The position numbers were made by a program, and so were the translations under genes. Below are positions 1 to 11,395 of a DNA stretch of 64,000 nt, in pieces. The DNA lies in NCBI GenBank assembly GCA_014058105.1, contig JACGCM010001217.1, forward strand, positions 1,302,001 through 1,366,000, given 5' to 3'. Numbering within the stretch: position 1 is the first letter of the stretch; every line of letters begins with the position of its first letter. The stretch comes from Kingdonia uniflora (taxonomy: Eukaryota > Streptophyta > Magnoliopsida > Ranunculales > Circaeasteraceae). Under the pieces are notes generated by a model that ran no database searches, had not been told where the DNA came from, and saw nothing but the letters and a program-made list of their open reading frames with translations.

Positions 1-929
1 GATAGGTCGATGGGATAACTCGCATGTTATACAGCCAGCAATGTCCCATGATTCCTAAATAACAGCACTTTGCATTTTTAATGTAAAACACAACGCCGAC
101 TGTCGCAGGTTCTGCGGTAATAGGTAGTATAATCTTTCCTACTCATTCTTCCTTGAAGCCATTAAAACCGCTGATATCGATGTCACTAGGCTAAACTTTG
201 TCGGCTAATCCTATCTGATCAATCGCACTTTAGAAGAGTAGTTCGATACTACTGCCAGTCTACCATCATTGTATATAGTATGACATTTCTCAATTTCAGC
301 ATGATCATGAGTGTATCATGATGAGGAAAGTTGACGTGGCAAACGTCACAATCTTTGAAAGAGATCCCTGTAAGCTGAGAACTAGATGAGGGGAGTAACC
401 AGGCTTCTTTATCAACCATGGATAAATTGTGGTATTGGCCGAGACGTAGTCTTTTGAATCTGATCAACCTGTTAACTATATGAATCTCGATAAAGTGGCT
501 GAGGGAAATGTGGCACAAATTTTTTTCCTCTGCCGCCCCTTCTATCTGTACGATCTCAGTGTTAAACTTGTAACTCTAGTTTTTATAACTTTCAACGTCC
601 ACAATGTACTCATGCATTCTTCATTCCACAAAAATATACTCTAAAAGTCATTGTAAAGCGAAGCAATGTTCTGTGTCATGATGTTGGACTTTGTGGTGTA
701 TGCAATATGGTCTGCTTTGATGGGCTGAAGATATTGGGCATTACAGAAGAATTTATCCTTTTGAAGTATGGGATACAGGCTAGCTATTATGACAGTCAAC
801 TTGGAAAGATATGACTTAGCAAATTTCTACCCTTCCGAGTTTGATCATCATTAGACTTGGTTCGCTTTCTGTCTCCTCCGTAATCTGTAGTTCGAATGAA
901 ATCTTGATCCGTGGATTGATCTCTGGTTG
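1..929. other. No gene recognised; probable decayed gypsy interior
   Basis: I see no convincing coding region here. The stretch lies downstream (minus strand) of the gypsy gag remnant at 930-1800, so it is probably the decayed continuation of that element. No protease, reverse transcriptase or integrase motif can be recognised. A short open frame at 249-518 on the minus strand has no recognisable domain. Confidence 0.4.
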
Positions 930-1800
930 TCAGGGTTAACTTCTGGGGCTTTTATTTATTAGATACCATCCTTTCAAGATTGATATATCCATTTACTTTC
1001 TCGATCATGTCCACCAAGGTCATAGGTTTGTTCATAATTAGATGCCTTCGCTCTTCCATCCACGAGCAAAGTGTTAGTGAAGGCCAAAATAGTAATTTTC
1101 TGATCCAATCGGTCCACCTTTTTGGCCAACTCCAAGAATTTCTTAGTAAATGTTTCAAGCTTCTCTTTTGGTATCTGCTTAAGGCTTAACAAAGAATATA
1201 GATTCTCCTATTTGTCTCTATTGTTTGAGTAGTTCTTGACAAAGAGTTTTCACAACTGTTCGAAGGTTGTAATAGATCCTTCTTATAGTGAGTGAAATCA
1301 TCACAGAGGATTGCCTAGCAGGCTGGCAGGAAAGAGATGGCATAGAATGTGGTTTAATGTAGAATACAAGCCTAAAGTCTCCTAGAATTCCTGGACATGT
1401 TCCACGAGATCAGTTCTTCTATATTTTCAGATTTTTAGGGCGTGACCACCCAGTAATTCCTGAGCAATCGGGCTTTTCTGTAGTTTGTTGCGGATGCCTT
1501 TGACAGTTTGAACCTGAGCTTCAAATAATTCTTTAATCTATTTTTTAACATGTTCTTGAGTTACGTAATGACAATCTGTATTGGTCTGACGTACGATACA
1601 TCCTTCTCCTCGAGGAATGGGGTCACCACTTCCCTCACTTAGTCGTTCACATGCAAGAATATAAACTTTTCCCTTAGGTAAGTCCTTTGCTTGTCGGACA
1701 GCGGAAACGCTATCAACTTCTTGGAGGGATCAATGTACCTATATGAGCTCGGCCTCCGACTGATGACGATTGGATAAAATGTTAACTACAAGACTGTTGC
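930..1800 (-). pseudogene. Ty3/gypsy gag remnant (Tat-like)
   Basis: This is a degenerate retrotransposon capsid (gag) gene. Reading minus-strand frames in turn gives fragments typical of plant gypsy gag: a 'LCHLFPASL' block with the W(F/Y)xxL region that follows it, then 'KKFLELAKKVDRLDQ' (974-1192), then 'MTLVDMIEKVNGYINLERM' in another frame (952-1158). The frames change at least twice and contain stops, so no functional protein is possible. Gag lies directly downstream of an LTR and primer-binding site at 2075-2510, which fixes the orientation. The Tat assignment rests on the gag style and PBS only and is an inference. Confidence 0.7.
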
Positions 1801-2075
1801 CTCAGAGTCCTAGCCTGTCCCGAACAAAAACTCATGAGGTGGCTAATACGCTTTTGTTCTTTAAGGCTGCGATCTGTTGTCCCTATAAAACTTTCAACGC
1901 ATCTTGCACACTCACCATCTGTTGTTCTAGAATAGCTCGCCTTTTTATTTCGGAGTATAAAGTGGCCTGTAATTCTGCTAGTACAGCGGTTCCTTCTGTT
2001 GAGCCAATTCGCACAATCTGGTCTGGTATTTTGTGAAGAGAGTAGGTATCAACTGTTTCTGAGAACTGTGGCTAA

Positions 2076-2104
2076 ATGCTTTGGTTCCCACAGATGGTGC
2101 TAAA
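2076..2104 (-). other. Candidate primer-binding site of gypsy element
   Basis: Just inside the LTR, the minus strand reads TTTAGCACCATCTGTGGG. This resembles the TGGCGCCATCTGTGGGAA type of primer-binding site found in plant Tat-like gypsy elements, with a few changes. Its position between the LTR end (TTACA) and gag is what is expected. Confidence 0.5.
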
Positions 2105-2510
2105 TGTAATAGCCTAATTTTGTATTCCAAACTTAGCGTCTTACACCAGTGATATTCAAAACGGTAATAAACAATGAGTAACTGTTAACACAAAGTTTTG
2201 CATAGAAAACCTTTGAATAGGTTAAAAACTACAACCTCTCTTCAGGATTTAAAAAGAGAGAGATCTTATTGATGATTACTAACTATTACAAAGGATTATG
2301 AGTAGTTTAGTATAGAGTTTCTAGATGAAGATTCACATGCGAAGTTTCATATCCCTAATCTGTAGTTCTCTGGTTTTATTTATAGGTCTTATAATATAAC
2401 CGTTTGACGACCATTACTATTCTTAATGATGGAGGTTACAATATAGATTTGATAGTCATTGGACTGATTGTGCAACGGTCTAATATTTTTGTCTTATAAT
2501 ATCATCCCCA
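2105..2510 (-). repeat. LTR of Ty3/gypsy element (5' LTR on minus strand)
   Basis: The segment starts TG and ends CA, about 406 bp long. On the minus strand it begins TGGGGATGAT and ends TTACA next to the primer-binding site. A TATA box, CCTATAAATAAAACC on the minus strand (plus 2372-2386), supports an LTR promoter reading toward gag. No second LTR copy lies within the window, so the outer boundary is judged from the TG/CA ends only. Confidence 0.6.
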
Positions 2511-2639
2511 ATATTTTACTTGCAATTTTTGGCTTGCAATCTTAATATGCACAATTTAAAAGGAACATCAAGAGAGGAATAGTCCTTAAACTCCACAAGA
2601 GTTACACAATTATCGGTACTCCCAACTAAGGAACATCAT

Positions 2640-2940
2640 TAAGTGTCTGTTTGGGGTCATGAAGAGACATTTTGCCTGTTTGCATACAAAACCCCATTAT
2701 AATGTTGAAACTCAAACCAAGGTTATTGTTGCATGTTGTATCATTCACAACCATATCATAGAGGTAGATCCAAATGACAACTTAGAAGACCGAAATGCAG
2801 AGGAAGATGGACATGGAGAAATGCCTCATGAAGAGATAGAAGCATTAGGGGGAACTAAAGCATGGACCAATTTTAGGGACAACCTGTGCGAAAACATGTG
2901 CCTTGAGTATGTCAACTCTGGCCACTATCATCCTGCCTGA
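2640..2940 (+). pseudogene. PIF/Harbinger transposase, C-terminal fragment
   Basis: This is the C-terminal end of a HARBI1-type DDE transposase. Visible blocks are 'FGVMKRHF', 'KPHYNVETQTKVIVACCIIH' and 'NHIIEVDP', followed by an acidic linker and a 'WTNFRDNLCENM' tail. These match the helix after the third catalytic residue and the end of plant PIF transposases. The first two catalytic Asp blocks are absent upstream, where gypsy sequence starts, so the gene is 5'-truncated. The frame is open from 2640 to a TGA at 2938. Confidence 0.8.
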
Positions 2941-3202
2941 GTCATCTACTTTGTACTATTTTTATTTATTTGCTTACTATACTCTTTTATTGCAGTCTTT
3001 GTTATGACTATGGTGTGAGATCACTTTAATAAGTTTGTATGGTATGTCTCTTGTTTAGTATTTAAATTTTGGCTTGCACTATTGTTATGACTAGTATTAT
3101 TGTTTTGTATATTATATGTCTTTAATGTATTTGATAGTGTATATATATTAACAGGTTATTATGTATTATGACATATTGATGATTTATTATTTTGTAGGTG
3201 TG

Positions 3203-3529
3203 ATGGCTAGGTATTATGTGGTTTTTGTGGGGCGTGTACTCAGAGTATATGAGACATGGGAGGAGGCACACCCCCAGGTCTCAAAATTTCGAGGAGCTGA
3301 AGTTAATTCAAGGGCAGAGGCTGATTGTTTGTTTACTGCATTAGTTGAGAAGGAGAAGAATGTTCAAGGGGGAGTACCTCTAGAGGAGGAAGAAGCCCCA
3401 CCAGTTGTTGAGGACGAGGAAGCCGAAGATGTAACAGATCTAGGTAGGATGGCTATGAGGGATGTGCATGGTTGTATTTTCTTTCTTATTTTAGCTTATG
3501 TTGAAGTGGTATACTATAAAAGTAGGTAA
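3203..3529 (+). CDS. Small ORF with viroplasmin/RNase H1 hybrid-binding domain
   Basis: This is an open frame of about 108 residues. Its start, 'MARYYVVFVGRVLRVYETW', followed by 'EEAHPQVSKFRGAEVNS', has the pattern of the caulimovirus viroplasmin/RNase H1 N-terminal hybrid-binding domain: YYVVxxGRxxGVYxTWxEaxxxV.gFxGA. That small domain binds RNA-DNA hybrids or dsRNA in RNase H1. A Glu-rich tail follows. A splice acceptor-like TTTTGTAG precedes the start, so it may be a terminal exon. It lies 260 bp after the PIF transposase fragment and in the same direction. Whether it was the element's second ORF or a captured exon cannot be told. The C-terminal residues after 'DLGRMAMRD' look like read-through into intron. 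Confidence 0.6.
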   Translation: MARYYVVFVGRVLRVYETWEEAHPQVSKFRGAEVNSRAEADCLFTALVEKEKNVQGGVPLEEEEAPPVVEDEEAEDVTDLGRMAMRDVHGCIFFLILAYVEVVYYKSR

Positions 3530-3639
3530 GTGAGTATTTTCATTTTAGAGTGCAAAATTGATCAACTGGTATTTTCTTGTATGACTATGAGGAGTGTTTT
3601 CCTATATATTTGGTAACTTATGTATTTAAGAATTGGAGG

Positions 3640-3880
3640 GGAAAATATGGATTATATGTGTTTTTGATGTTTTTGTGGAGAAACTTCTAATATGTTGTCA
3701 AATTAGATGGTTCAGCCAAACAAACTCGTAAGATGTTGAAGTTAGAAGAATCTTAAGTAGAACTTCTAACCTTCAACCAAACGCACGAGAGTGTTTTTCA
3801 ATTTTCTAACCTTAAAATTTCTAACCTCAATCTTCTATGCTGTTCTCACCTCTTTTTACCTCTTCTCACCCCAAAAAATA
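3640..3880 (+). repeat. Subterminal/TIR-like sequence of PIF type
   Basis: The stretch contains GTTCAGCCAAACAAACTC and CTTCAACCAAACGCACGAG, with inverted GAAGTTAGAAGAAT / ACTTCTAACCT arms. It ends with repeated CTCACCTCTT / CTCACCCC. A related sequence occurs at 56939-57130. The CCAAACAAA signature is typical of the ends of Tourist/PIF elements, so this probably closes the fragment starting at 2640. Exact ends are not defined. Confidence 0.4.
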
Positions 3881-5554
3881 AAAAATAAACATGGACTAAG
3901 TAGTTGTTATGTTATAATGAAGGAGATAGAACTCTAAAGAAGTTAGTTTTTATGCTTTGATTAAATTGATGAAATAAATTAAAGTGTTGTGATTCTTATA
4001 CTATCGTGTTTATAGACCTGTTTGACTCTAGTATTTTGAAAAGAAACCACTTTTGGGTGAAATCAAGGTCTTTTTACTTAGTTCAACAATTTCATTGGAG
4101 CTAATTGATGTACCTCTATGATATTTTCATGATCTCTAATATGACTTCCTGTGTCCATGACATGGCTAACTCAGTGACTCTATTATGTGTTACTCAGTTT
4201 GGTCGTTAACACTACTAGGGTTTGCTTACAAAAAAAAATGAATAGTGCAACTTACAAAGTATACGCATTGTTTCATGTAACACGAGTTCGTCGTATTTCA
4301 GGTGCCATCTTCTGAAATGTAGACATGCGTCCTATTGTGAAATTGTCTTAGCCTCTAGTTCTGTCAGCACAAAAACCATATTCTCTAAATTCATGGTGAA
4401 CGTTGAACTCTTCAATCATTGTGTCCAATAAAATAAAAATTTTGGGATTCCGTTCCTTTCCACCTGTTCCAAGAAACCCATATTATTGTGCATTGACAAG
4501 ATCCCTTGGGTAAAAACAATGAAAAAGGCAAAATAATTGCTTCTTTTGTAGTTGTAATCATTCAAGAGATGATAGAATATCACTCTTGCACCGTTCTTTT
4601 GCACAGTCAAATCCATGGACTTAAAATTTCATTTAAATAGGATTTTTACTTATCATAAACCACAAAAGACCACTATTTGTACTACCAAAATTCAATTGCT
4701 TCTTCTTCTTCTCCTTCTTCTTCTTCCTCTCTTCTCCTTCTTTGTGTTTTTGGATCCGGTAACTCGAGTCGTTTCCCCACCTAGCAATGGTAACCTTTCT
4801 ACTCATCCACGTGGATACTCAACCTGACATGATTACTATGAACGTGGAAGCGAGATTCGTATGAATATCACGTTATATTTTAGAGTTAGAGAAAAGTACT
4901 AGTTTCTACTAAACAAATCAACTTTCATTAATTAAAATCAACTGTGAAATACCCCTTTTATAAAATACAAGGGAGGTTAGAATTAGGAACCATAATTCTA
5001 ATTAAAATAAAATTCTACTTAATTTGGGAAACTGCTAATAACTCTCATTGAACCTCTCCAATAGAGCTTAAGCTAAAATATAAAACATAAAGTATCAAAT
5101 AAACATAGGCACACGAAGGTAGACGACCTTATGAGTGATATGTCACATCACAACAAATGATACGTGGCTTTTCTCTCATGTCTATTCAAAGAAACATCAA
5201 AACCCTCCAAAATTTCAGCCCTAATTTTACTTTTGAGAGAGATGAAAGAGAGAATTAAAAGTCTAAATTAGATAACAAATTAAGGTTGGTAATCGCTTCT
5301 TCTTCACTAGATATTAATGAAACATTTGAACAACTCTTCTCTAATACTAATTGTTGGGTTTAATTCTTAGATTATACAAAGATGGATGGAGAGGATTCAC
5401 TTTCAGACCTTCATGCATAGAAGAAATTATATGGGCTTCTTAATAACAGTGGAAGCAGTGCGAGCTCGGAGAATATGAGATGGTAAATTTAGGAAAGCCC
5501 CATTTTTAGTTTGGGGGTAGTTGGTTTTTGTTATGATATATAGTCCCAACATTG
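3881..5554. other. No gene seen; contains CTT-rich microsatellite
   Basis: There is no recognisable coding sequence in this 1.7-kb stretch. The notable item is a pyrimidine-rich tract of imperfect CTT/TCC repeats at about 4697-4741. Short open frames here (for example 4416-4616 minus and 4615-4827 plus) lack domains and look random. Confidence 0.6.
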
Positions 5555-6136
5555 TGTTGAGTAGTCCAACCTATGACGAGGCCCATAGGATTAATGGGCT
5601 TAGATCTTAACTTGGATAGCTAAATGAGGCTTCTAGAAAAGCCTTTGACTTTTTCAATGAAGAACGTTTTTAGAGAATGGGGTGAGTTCTATTGGAGAAA
5701 GTTCAAGAGAAAGATAACTTTGGTAATTGAACTTGAAGAATGTAACCCATATCCATTGGTATGAAGTGAAAAGCGAAATCAATCCAAGTGTTCTTTGTGC
5801 TCCGATCAAACAACAAAAGAAGGTATTTTTCGACAAGTTTGTCGACGGAAAGGGGATTGAAGGTGTTCTCTCAAGTTGAAGAAAAAAGCAATTTAGTAGC
5901 ACTTGTTTGCGCATACAAGTTGTTAAAATTTATTGTAACTCTCACAATTGAGACATTTGTAGTCCGTTTATTGATACAGTGGATTTGGATTTGCCCTACA
6001 GATTTTCCATTTCACGTTGAAGGGTTTCCAAGTAAAAATTGTGTGTTGTCTTTGTTTGTTGCTTGTTTATTTGTTGTTATATTTCTCTTGTTTATCATTG
6101 AATTATACATAGTGGGAAAGTTGCGACTTTCCAACA
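5555..6136 (+). repeat. 5' LTR of the Tnt1-like copia element
   Basis: The interval begins TGTTGAGTAG and ends TTCCAACA, two bases before the primer-binding site. Its T-rich 3' part is typical of a plant copia R/U5 region. No second copy is present in the window, so the left boundary is approximate. Confidence 0.5.
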
Positions 6137-6138
6137 AA

Positions 6139-6151
6139 TGGTATCGGAACC
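6139..6151 (+). other. Primer-binding site (tRNA-iMet-like)
   Basis: TGGTATCGGAACC resembles TGGTATCAGAGCC, the complement of the 3' end of initiator tRNA-Met that primes most plant copia elements. It sits 2 bp after the LTR. Confidence 0.7.
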
Positions 6152-6189
6152 GTGGTTGGTGGAGTTCGTATGTTATTCGTGATGGATGA

Positions 6190-9100
6190 AAGAATGGTTA
6201 GTCTCAACAACAACAATTGGTCGATTTAGAAACTGAAGATGGAAAACTTGCTTTATTGCAAGGATTTGTATAGACCCATTGAAGGGTCTGGAAGCAAGTC
6301 AAAAGATATGTCTGATGACGATTAGAAAAAGATGGATAGAAAAACGATCATAACTATTCGAGAATGGTTAGGTGATATTAATAGCTCTCTAACTACTAAA
6401 GCCTCCAAAACACACCCTTTTAAACTCCTCAAAAAGAAATTTTTAATCATGTGTTGAATGAAAGTTCTTCACAAGCTTTATGGAAGTAGCTGCACGTTCT
6501 TTATGAGTGGAAGACGACCGAAAACAAAGCTTTCATTATTATGAAGCTAGTTAATTTAAAGTTCAAAGAAAGATCATCGATTACGGAACATATTAACGAG
6601 ATTCATAATATTGTAAATCAATTGGCATCTATGAAGATGATGTTGGAAGGTGAGTTACAAGTTTTGTTGTTGCTTAGTTCGCTACCGAAAAGTTGGAAAT
6701 GTTGGTAGTTACGTTAAGCAATTCAGCACCGAATGATATTATCACGATGAGCCAAGTTACTAGTAACTTGTTGAATGAAGAAGTGAGAAGAAAGTCGTAA
6801 GGTCCTTCTTAATCACAAGTGTTGGCTAGTAGTAATGAACGAGGAAGATCTACTAGGAGTTATGATCAAAACCGTGACAAGTCGTGAGGAAGATCTTAAT
6901 CAAGGAACAAAAATATTGAATGCTACTATTGTGGAAATAAATGCTATATGAAGAAAAAGTGTCAAAAATTCCAAAGGGAGAAGAAAGATGAGAAAAACAA
7001 TAAAAAGACCAAAGATACTTTGGTTGTTGCTGTCGGTGATGATGTGGTGGCGCTTACAAGATTGTTTTGGTGTCACAGATGGTTATATGAAGTGGGTGAT
7101 CGATACGGGTGCTTCTTACCATACTATTCCAATGAAAGAATTGTTTTCATCTTACAACTCCAATGATTTTGTTATGGTCAAGTAGGGGAATAATAATGTC
7201 TCCAAAATTGTGGGTATTGGTGATATACTTGTTGTAACTAGTAGCAGTCAAAAGCTTATGTTGAAAGACGTAAGGTATGTTCTTGATCTTCGCTTAAATC
7301 TTATTTCAGGCAAAAAGCTTGATGATGAAGGATATGACAACCACTTTGAGCAAGGAAAATGGAAATTGACAAGAAGTTCTTTTGTGGTGGCTAGAAGTGA
7401 GAAAATCAATACACTTTACATCTTGAAGGCGCGGTTATGTGAATACGGGTTAAATTTGGCCTTGAAGATTTCATCATCGGTTTAAGTATCGAAGACTTGG
7501 TCATACGAGTGAAAAGGGTTTGCAAATATTGGCCAAGAAAGATCTTCTTCCTAACATCAAAGGTATGCCTTTAGATTCTTGTGATCATTGTTTAGCCGGT
7601 AAACAACATAGAGTTTCATTTCTTAAATGTAGCTGTTCAAAACATAGAACTAAAATTCTAGATGTTGTATATTCCGATGTGTGCTCACTTGATGTCAAGT
7701 CTCTTGGTGGTGCTTCTTATTTTTGTTACATTCATAGATGATATTTTGATAACGGTGTGGGTTTATGCTATGAATACCAAAGATGAGGTGTTTGGTATTT
7801 AATCATAAGATGTTTTTGTGCCATTGTTGAATGGAAAATTGAAAAGCTTCTCAAGTGTCTCCATACTAATAACTGTGGTGAATATAAATCGAAGGAGTTC
7901 GCAAGTTATCTTGGTGAACATGGGATTAGGCATCAATGTACGGTTCCACATACTCCTCAATATAATGAAGTGGCCGAAAGGATGAACCGAACTATCGTAG
8001 AGAGGATTAGAAGTATGATAGCTAGCTTGTGCAAAATTACCAAAGCCATTTTGGGGGGAAGCTATGCGCACCACTTATTATCTAATCAATTGTTCACCTT
8101 CCGTACCCCTTGGGGGAAAATTCCACTAAAGATATGGAGCGGGAAAGATATGTCGTATTCACATTTGAAGGTATTTAGTTGCAAAGTCTATACGCATATT
8201 TCCGATGAACTCCATTCCAAGTTAGACTCCAAGTCTAAACCATGTATCTTTGTGGGATATGGTGATGATGAATTTGGGTATCATATAGGGGATCCAATTG
8301 GCAAGAAATTACATCGAAGTTGGGATGTTGTTTTGCGTGAAAATTAAACATTTGAAGACTTTGAGAAGGATGATAAGGATGATGAACCTCAAAGAGTAGT
8401 TGCTGATTTTTCATATCATATGCCTCCCAAACCTGTGCACTATGATGATTATGATTATTGAGAAGAAAACGAAATACATGATGAAGATGCTCATAGTGGG
8501 GATGAAAAAAACTATGAGCATACTTCCATTGATGATGACAATGATGAGGGTGAGCAAGAACCAAATGAAGAAGTTGTTGAACCACAATTGAAAAGATCTA
8601 GTGCATGCACCTTCTACTAAGTACTCTCTGAGCTGAAAAGTTTTCAAGAAGTTTGAGGCCATAAAGAAAAGGGTGAGTGGTTAAAAGCTATACAAAATGA
8701 GATTAATTTTTTGCATAAGAGCCATACTTATGACTTGGTTAAGTTACCAAAGGGGAGAAAAGGATTGAAGAACAAATAGGTCTTCAAGTTGAAGAATGAA
8801 GGCAATGGAAAGGTGAGGTACAAGGCACGTCTTGTGGTAAAAGGCTTTGGTCAAAGAAAAGGAATCGACTTTGATGAGATCTTCTTGCCGGTATAGTAAA
8901 ACATACTTCTATTCGGGTTGTTTTGGGTCTAGAGGCAAATTTAGACCTTGAAGTTGAACAACTAGATGTGAAGACCGCATTTCTCCATGGAGATTTGGAA
9001 GAAAAAATCTATATGGAGCAACCTCATGGGTTTGAAGTCAAGGGAAACGAACACATGGTATGTTGACTACACAAAAGCTTATATGGCCTGGTTAAAAAAA

Positions 9101-9960
9101 ATGCCTAGATTAAGGTACATGAATTTTGATATTTTCATGATGGAGCATGGGTACCAAATATCGACATTTGATCATTGTGCTTATTCCAGAAGGTTTCATA
9201 ATGGTGACTTCATTATTCTTTTGCTTTATGTTAATAATATGTTGATTGTTGAAAAAGATGTTAACATGATTCGTAGGCTGAAGAATGACTTGAGCAAGTC
9301 CTTTGATAGAAAGACTTGGGTACGGGAAAGCAAATGTTAGGCATGGCAATCAAGCGGGATAGAGAGGCGAAGAAGCTATGGTTATCTTAAGAGAAGTACC
9401 TAAAGCTTGTGTTTAAAAAGTTCAGCATGAAAAATGTAAAGCCCGTTAGCACTCTACTTGCAAGTCATTTCAAGCTAAGCTCCAAGGAATGTCTTACAAG
9501 CAAGAAGGAGAAAGAAGAACTGCGAAAGGTTCCATATGCTTCGGTCGTGGGAAGCCTTATGTATGCTATGTTATGTACAAGGCCGAATATCGCACATGTT
9601 GCTAGTGTGGTAAGTAGATTTCTTACAAATCTGGGGAAATGATATTGGGAAGCCATTAAGTGGATACTTCAGTACCTTAGAGGCACTTCTAAGGTATGTT
9701 TATGCTATGAAAATTCTACATCGGGTTGGAGGGGTTTACGGATTCGGATATCGCAGAAAGTCTACATCGGGTTATTTGTTTACTTTTGTCGGGGGAGCTA
9801 TTTCATGGTAATCAAGATTGCAAAAGGGTATTGCTTTATCTACTACCGAAGTTGAGTATGTCGCCGCTATCGAGGCATGTAAAGAGATGTAGATGAAGCG
9901 ATTTCTATGTGAGTTGGGCTTAAAAAAAAGTATGTGGTCAAGTGTGATAGCCAAACAAGG
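6190..9960 (+). pseudogene. Copia gag-pol polyprotein, broken
   Basis: Gag starts near 6190 and reaches a zinc knuckle at 6919-6960 reading CYYCGNKCYMKKKC. The family form is CX2CX4HX4C, so here the His is replaced by Tyr. The protease block 'VIDTGASYH' (near 7096) keeps the DTG motif. Integrase shows 'VVYSDVCS' and 'HTPQYNEVAERMNRTI'. In the RT, the catalytic YVDD box reads 'LLYVNNMLIV' (about 9220-9250), so both Asp are now Asn. RNase H keeps 'STTEVEYVAA'. In-frame stops occur at about 6228, 8341, 8460, 8900 and 9338, and frames shift repeatedly. Several catalytic or binding residues are therefore lost. Confidence 0.9.
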
Positions 9961-10020
9961 CCAGTGTTGGGTAAGGAGACCAAAGCGGTCGCTTGGGCAT
10001 CACTTATCCAGGGGACACAA

Positions 10021-11395
10021 AAATAACTAATTTTTTACTTCAGGATCTAATTAAACTTTTCTTTCTCTCAAAGAAAACAAAGAGTATAGATTTATCATAA
10101 CTCTTGAAAAAATAAGTCTAATTTGTAAAACTATCTAATGATAGTTGATGATGTTTCTCTCTAAGTCTTAACTCCATCACTACTAGCTAAGCCACTCTGA
10201 ATGGTTGTCTCCCCTCTATTGTTTTTGCCATGTTCAACCTTGCAGCGATCTTTTCCTCGCTTACACTTACAACTAATTCGTTGACGCATTGGGCTGCAAT
10301 TGCAATTAAAAATCTATCATTTAAGAAAGTCTAATTAGAAACTGATTTCCCATAAATGCCGCTCTTTGATTTTGCTTTAGGCCACCCAAACCCTAGTACT
10401 GGCCCGTGGCCAAAGTGCCATAGACTTTAGTAAAAATGTGACATTTCACTCAAGGTCTAAACATATCGGGCTTAGAACTATAGAAGTAAATTTATCTCTT
10501 TTCGCTCCCTCTCCAAGACAGTATTTTGAAGCGTGAACAAAGTAAAAGTTATTCTCATGTAGGAAGGCTATAACTATTGTACCTTCTATACCATGGCAAC
10601 TTTTAACACAAATGTAGACTTAAGATTATTAATCGCCATGTTATAGGACGGGGAACAGTATTTGCTTATACTAAGCTGATGAGTTTATTACTTTTTCTGT
10701 CGCAGTACAGCTATAGGTCCCGTGAGTTTTCTTAGAAAAGAAGCCAAGATATCCATTCCGTTCTTCACCGAATTTCCTACTTTATCGACATTTTTTATAA
10801 TGGCATCAGGTGCTCGCTTAAATTTATTTAGTGGATAATGGTAATGGACCTCTTTTTGGCATTATCAATTGGCCTTGAACCATAATGTCTTTTGGGATTA
10901 CTTGATTTATTAACAGCTAAAGAGGTGTCATTAATGTATCCCGACATTGCTGATGTGCCAACGCTGTCCTTGAAGTATATGGGCACGTGGCAGGCAAATC
11001 GAGGTCGAGGTACAGAGAGTCATCAAGCTTCTCAGAAAGGTGGTTAGACATGCGGATAACCTTCACCTCAACCTTTCTTCTTATTCAAGAAGTAGGATGT
11101 ATATTTGCTTAACACATTTGGGGGGAGTTTCCACCTACAAAAATCTTGGAGGCAAGTCTGATGGTCACCTATTCCTTTGTTGGCAATGGAACTATGATTT
11201 TACAGATTATGTGCGGACTATGGGAGAAAACTCTTTTTTTGAAGAAATTGACATAATCGGAAGAGAAAAAAATAATATCATTGCCCATGATTCTATTTTC
11301 CTCTTAACCTCCCTTTCTAACAAAAACAAGAAAATTCAACCATGCCTTAACACGATAATACAACATACATGAACAAACACTGGACAATTAACTTC
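10021..11395. other. Intergenic; nothing recognised
   Basis: There is no domain-bearing frame, repeat array or element end that I can support between the truncated copia element and the SINE-like sequence. A 110-residue open frame at 11040-11372 has no recognisable motif. Confidence 0.6.

Larger units (their letters stand above)
5555..10020 (+). mobile_element. Degenerate Ty1/copia element (Tnt1/Tork-like)
   Basis: This is a class I retrotransposon with domain order gag, protease, integrase, reverse transcriptase, RNase H, which is diagnostic of copia. A 5' LTR ends at 6136, followed by a tRNA-iMet-type primer-binding site, gag (6190-6930), protease (near 7100), integrase (7480-8340), RT (8630-9340) and RNase H (9630-9960). 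Sequence blocks such as 'LKMENLLYCKDLYRPIEG', 'VIDTGASYH', 'CLAGKQHRVSF' and 'YGDDEFGYHIGDPI' match the plant Tnt1-94 group. Stops and frameshifts occur throughout and no 3' LTR is seen, so the copy is dead and 3'-truncated. Confidence 0.9.

Noticed and set aside
5788..6189. 133-residue plus-strand frame
   Set aside because: Lies in the copia LTR and U5; no domain.
8235..8585. His-rich minus-strand protein
   Set aside because: Antisense of the Asp/Glu-rich copia integrase-RT linker (GATGATG repeats).
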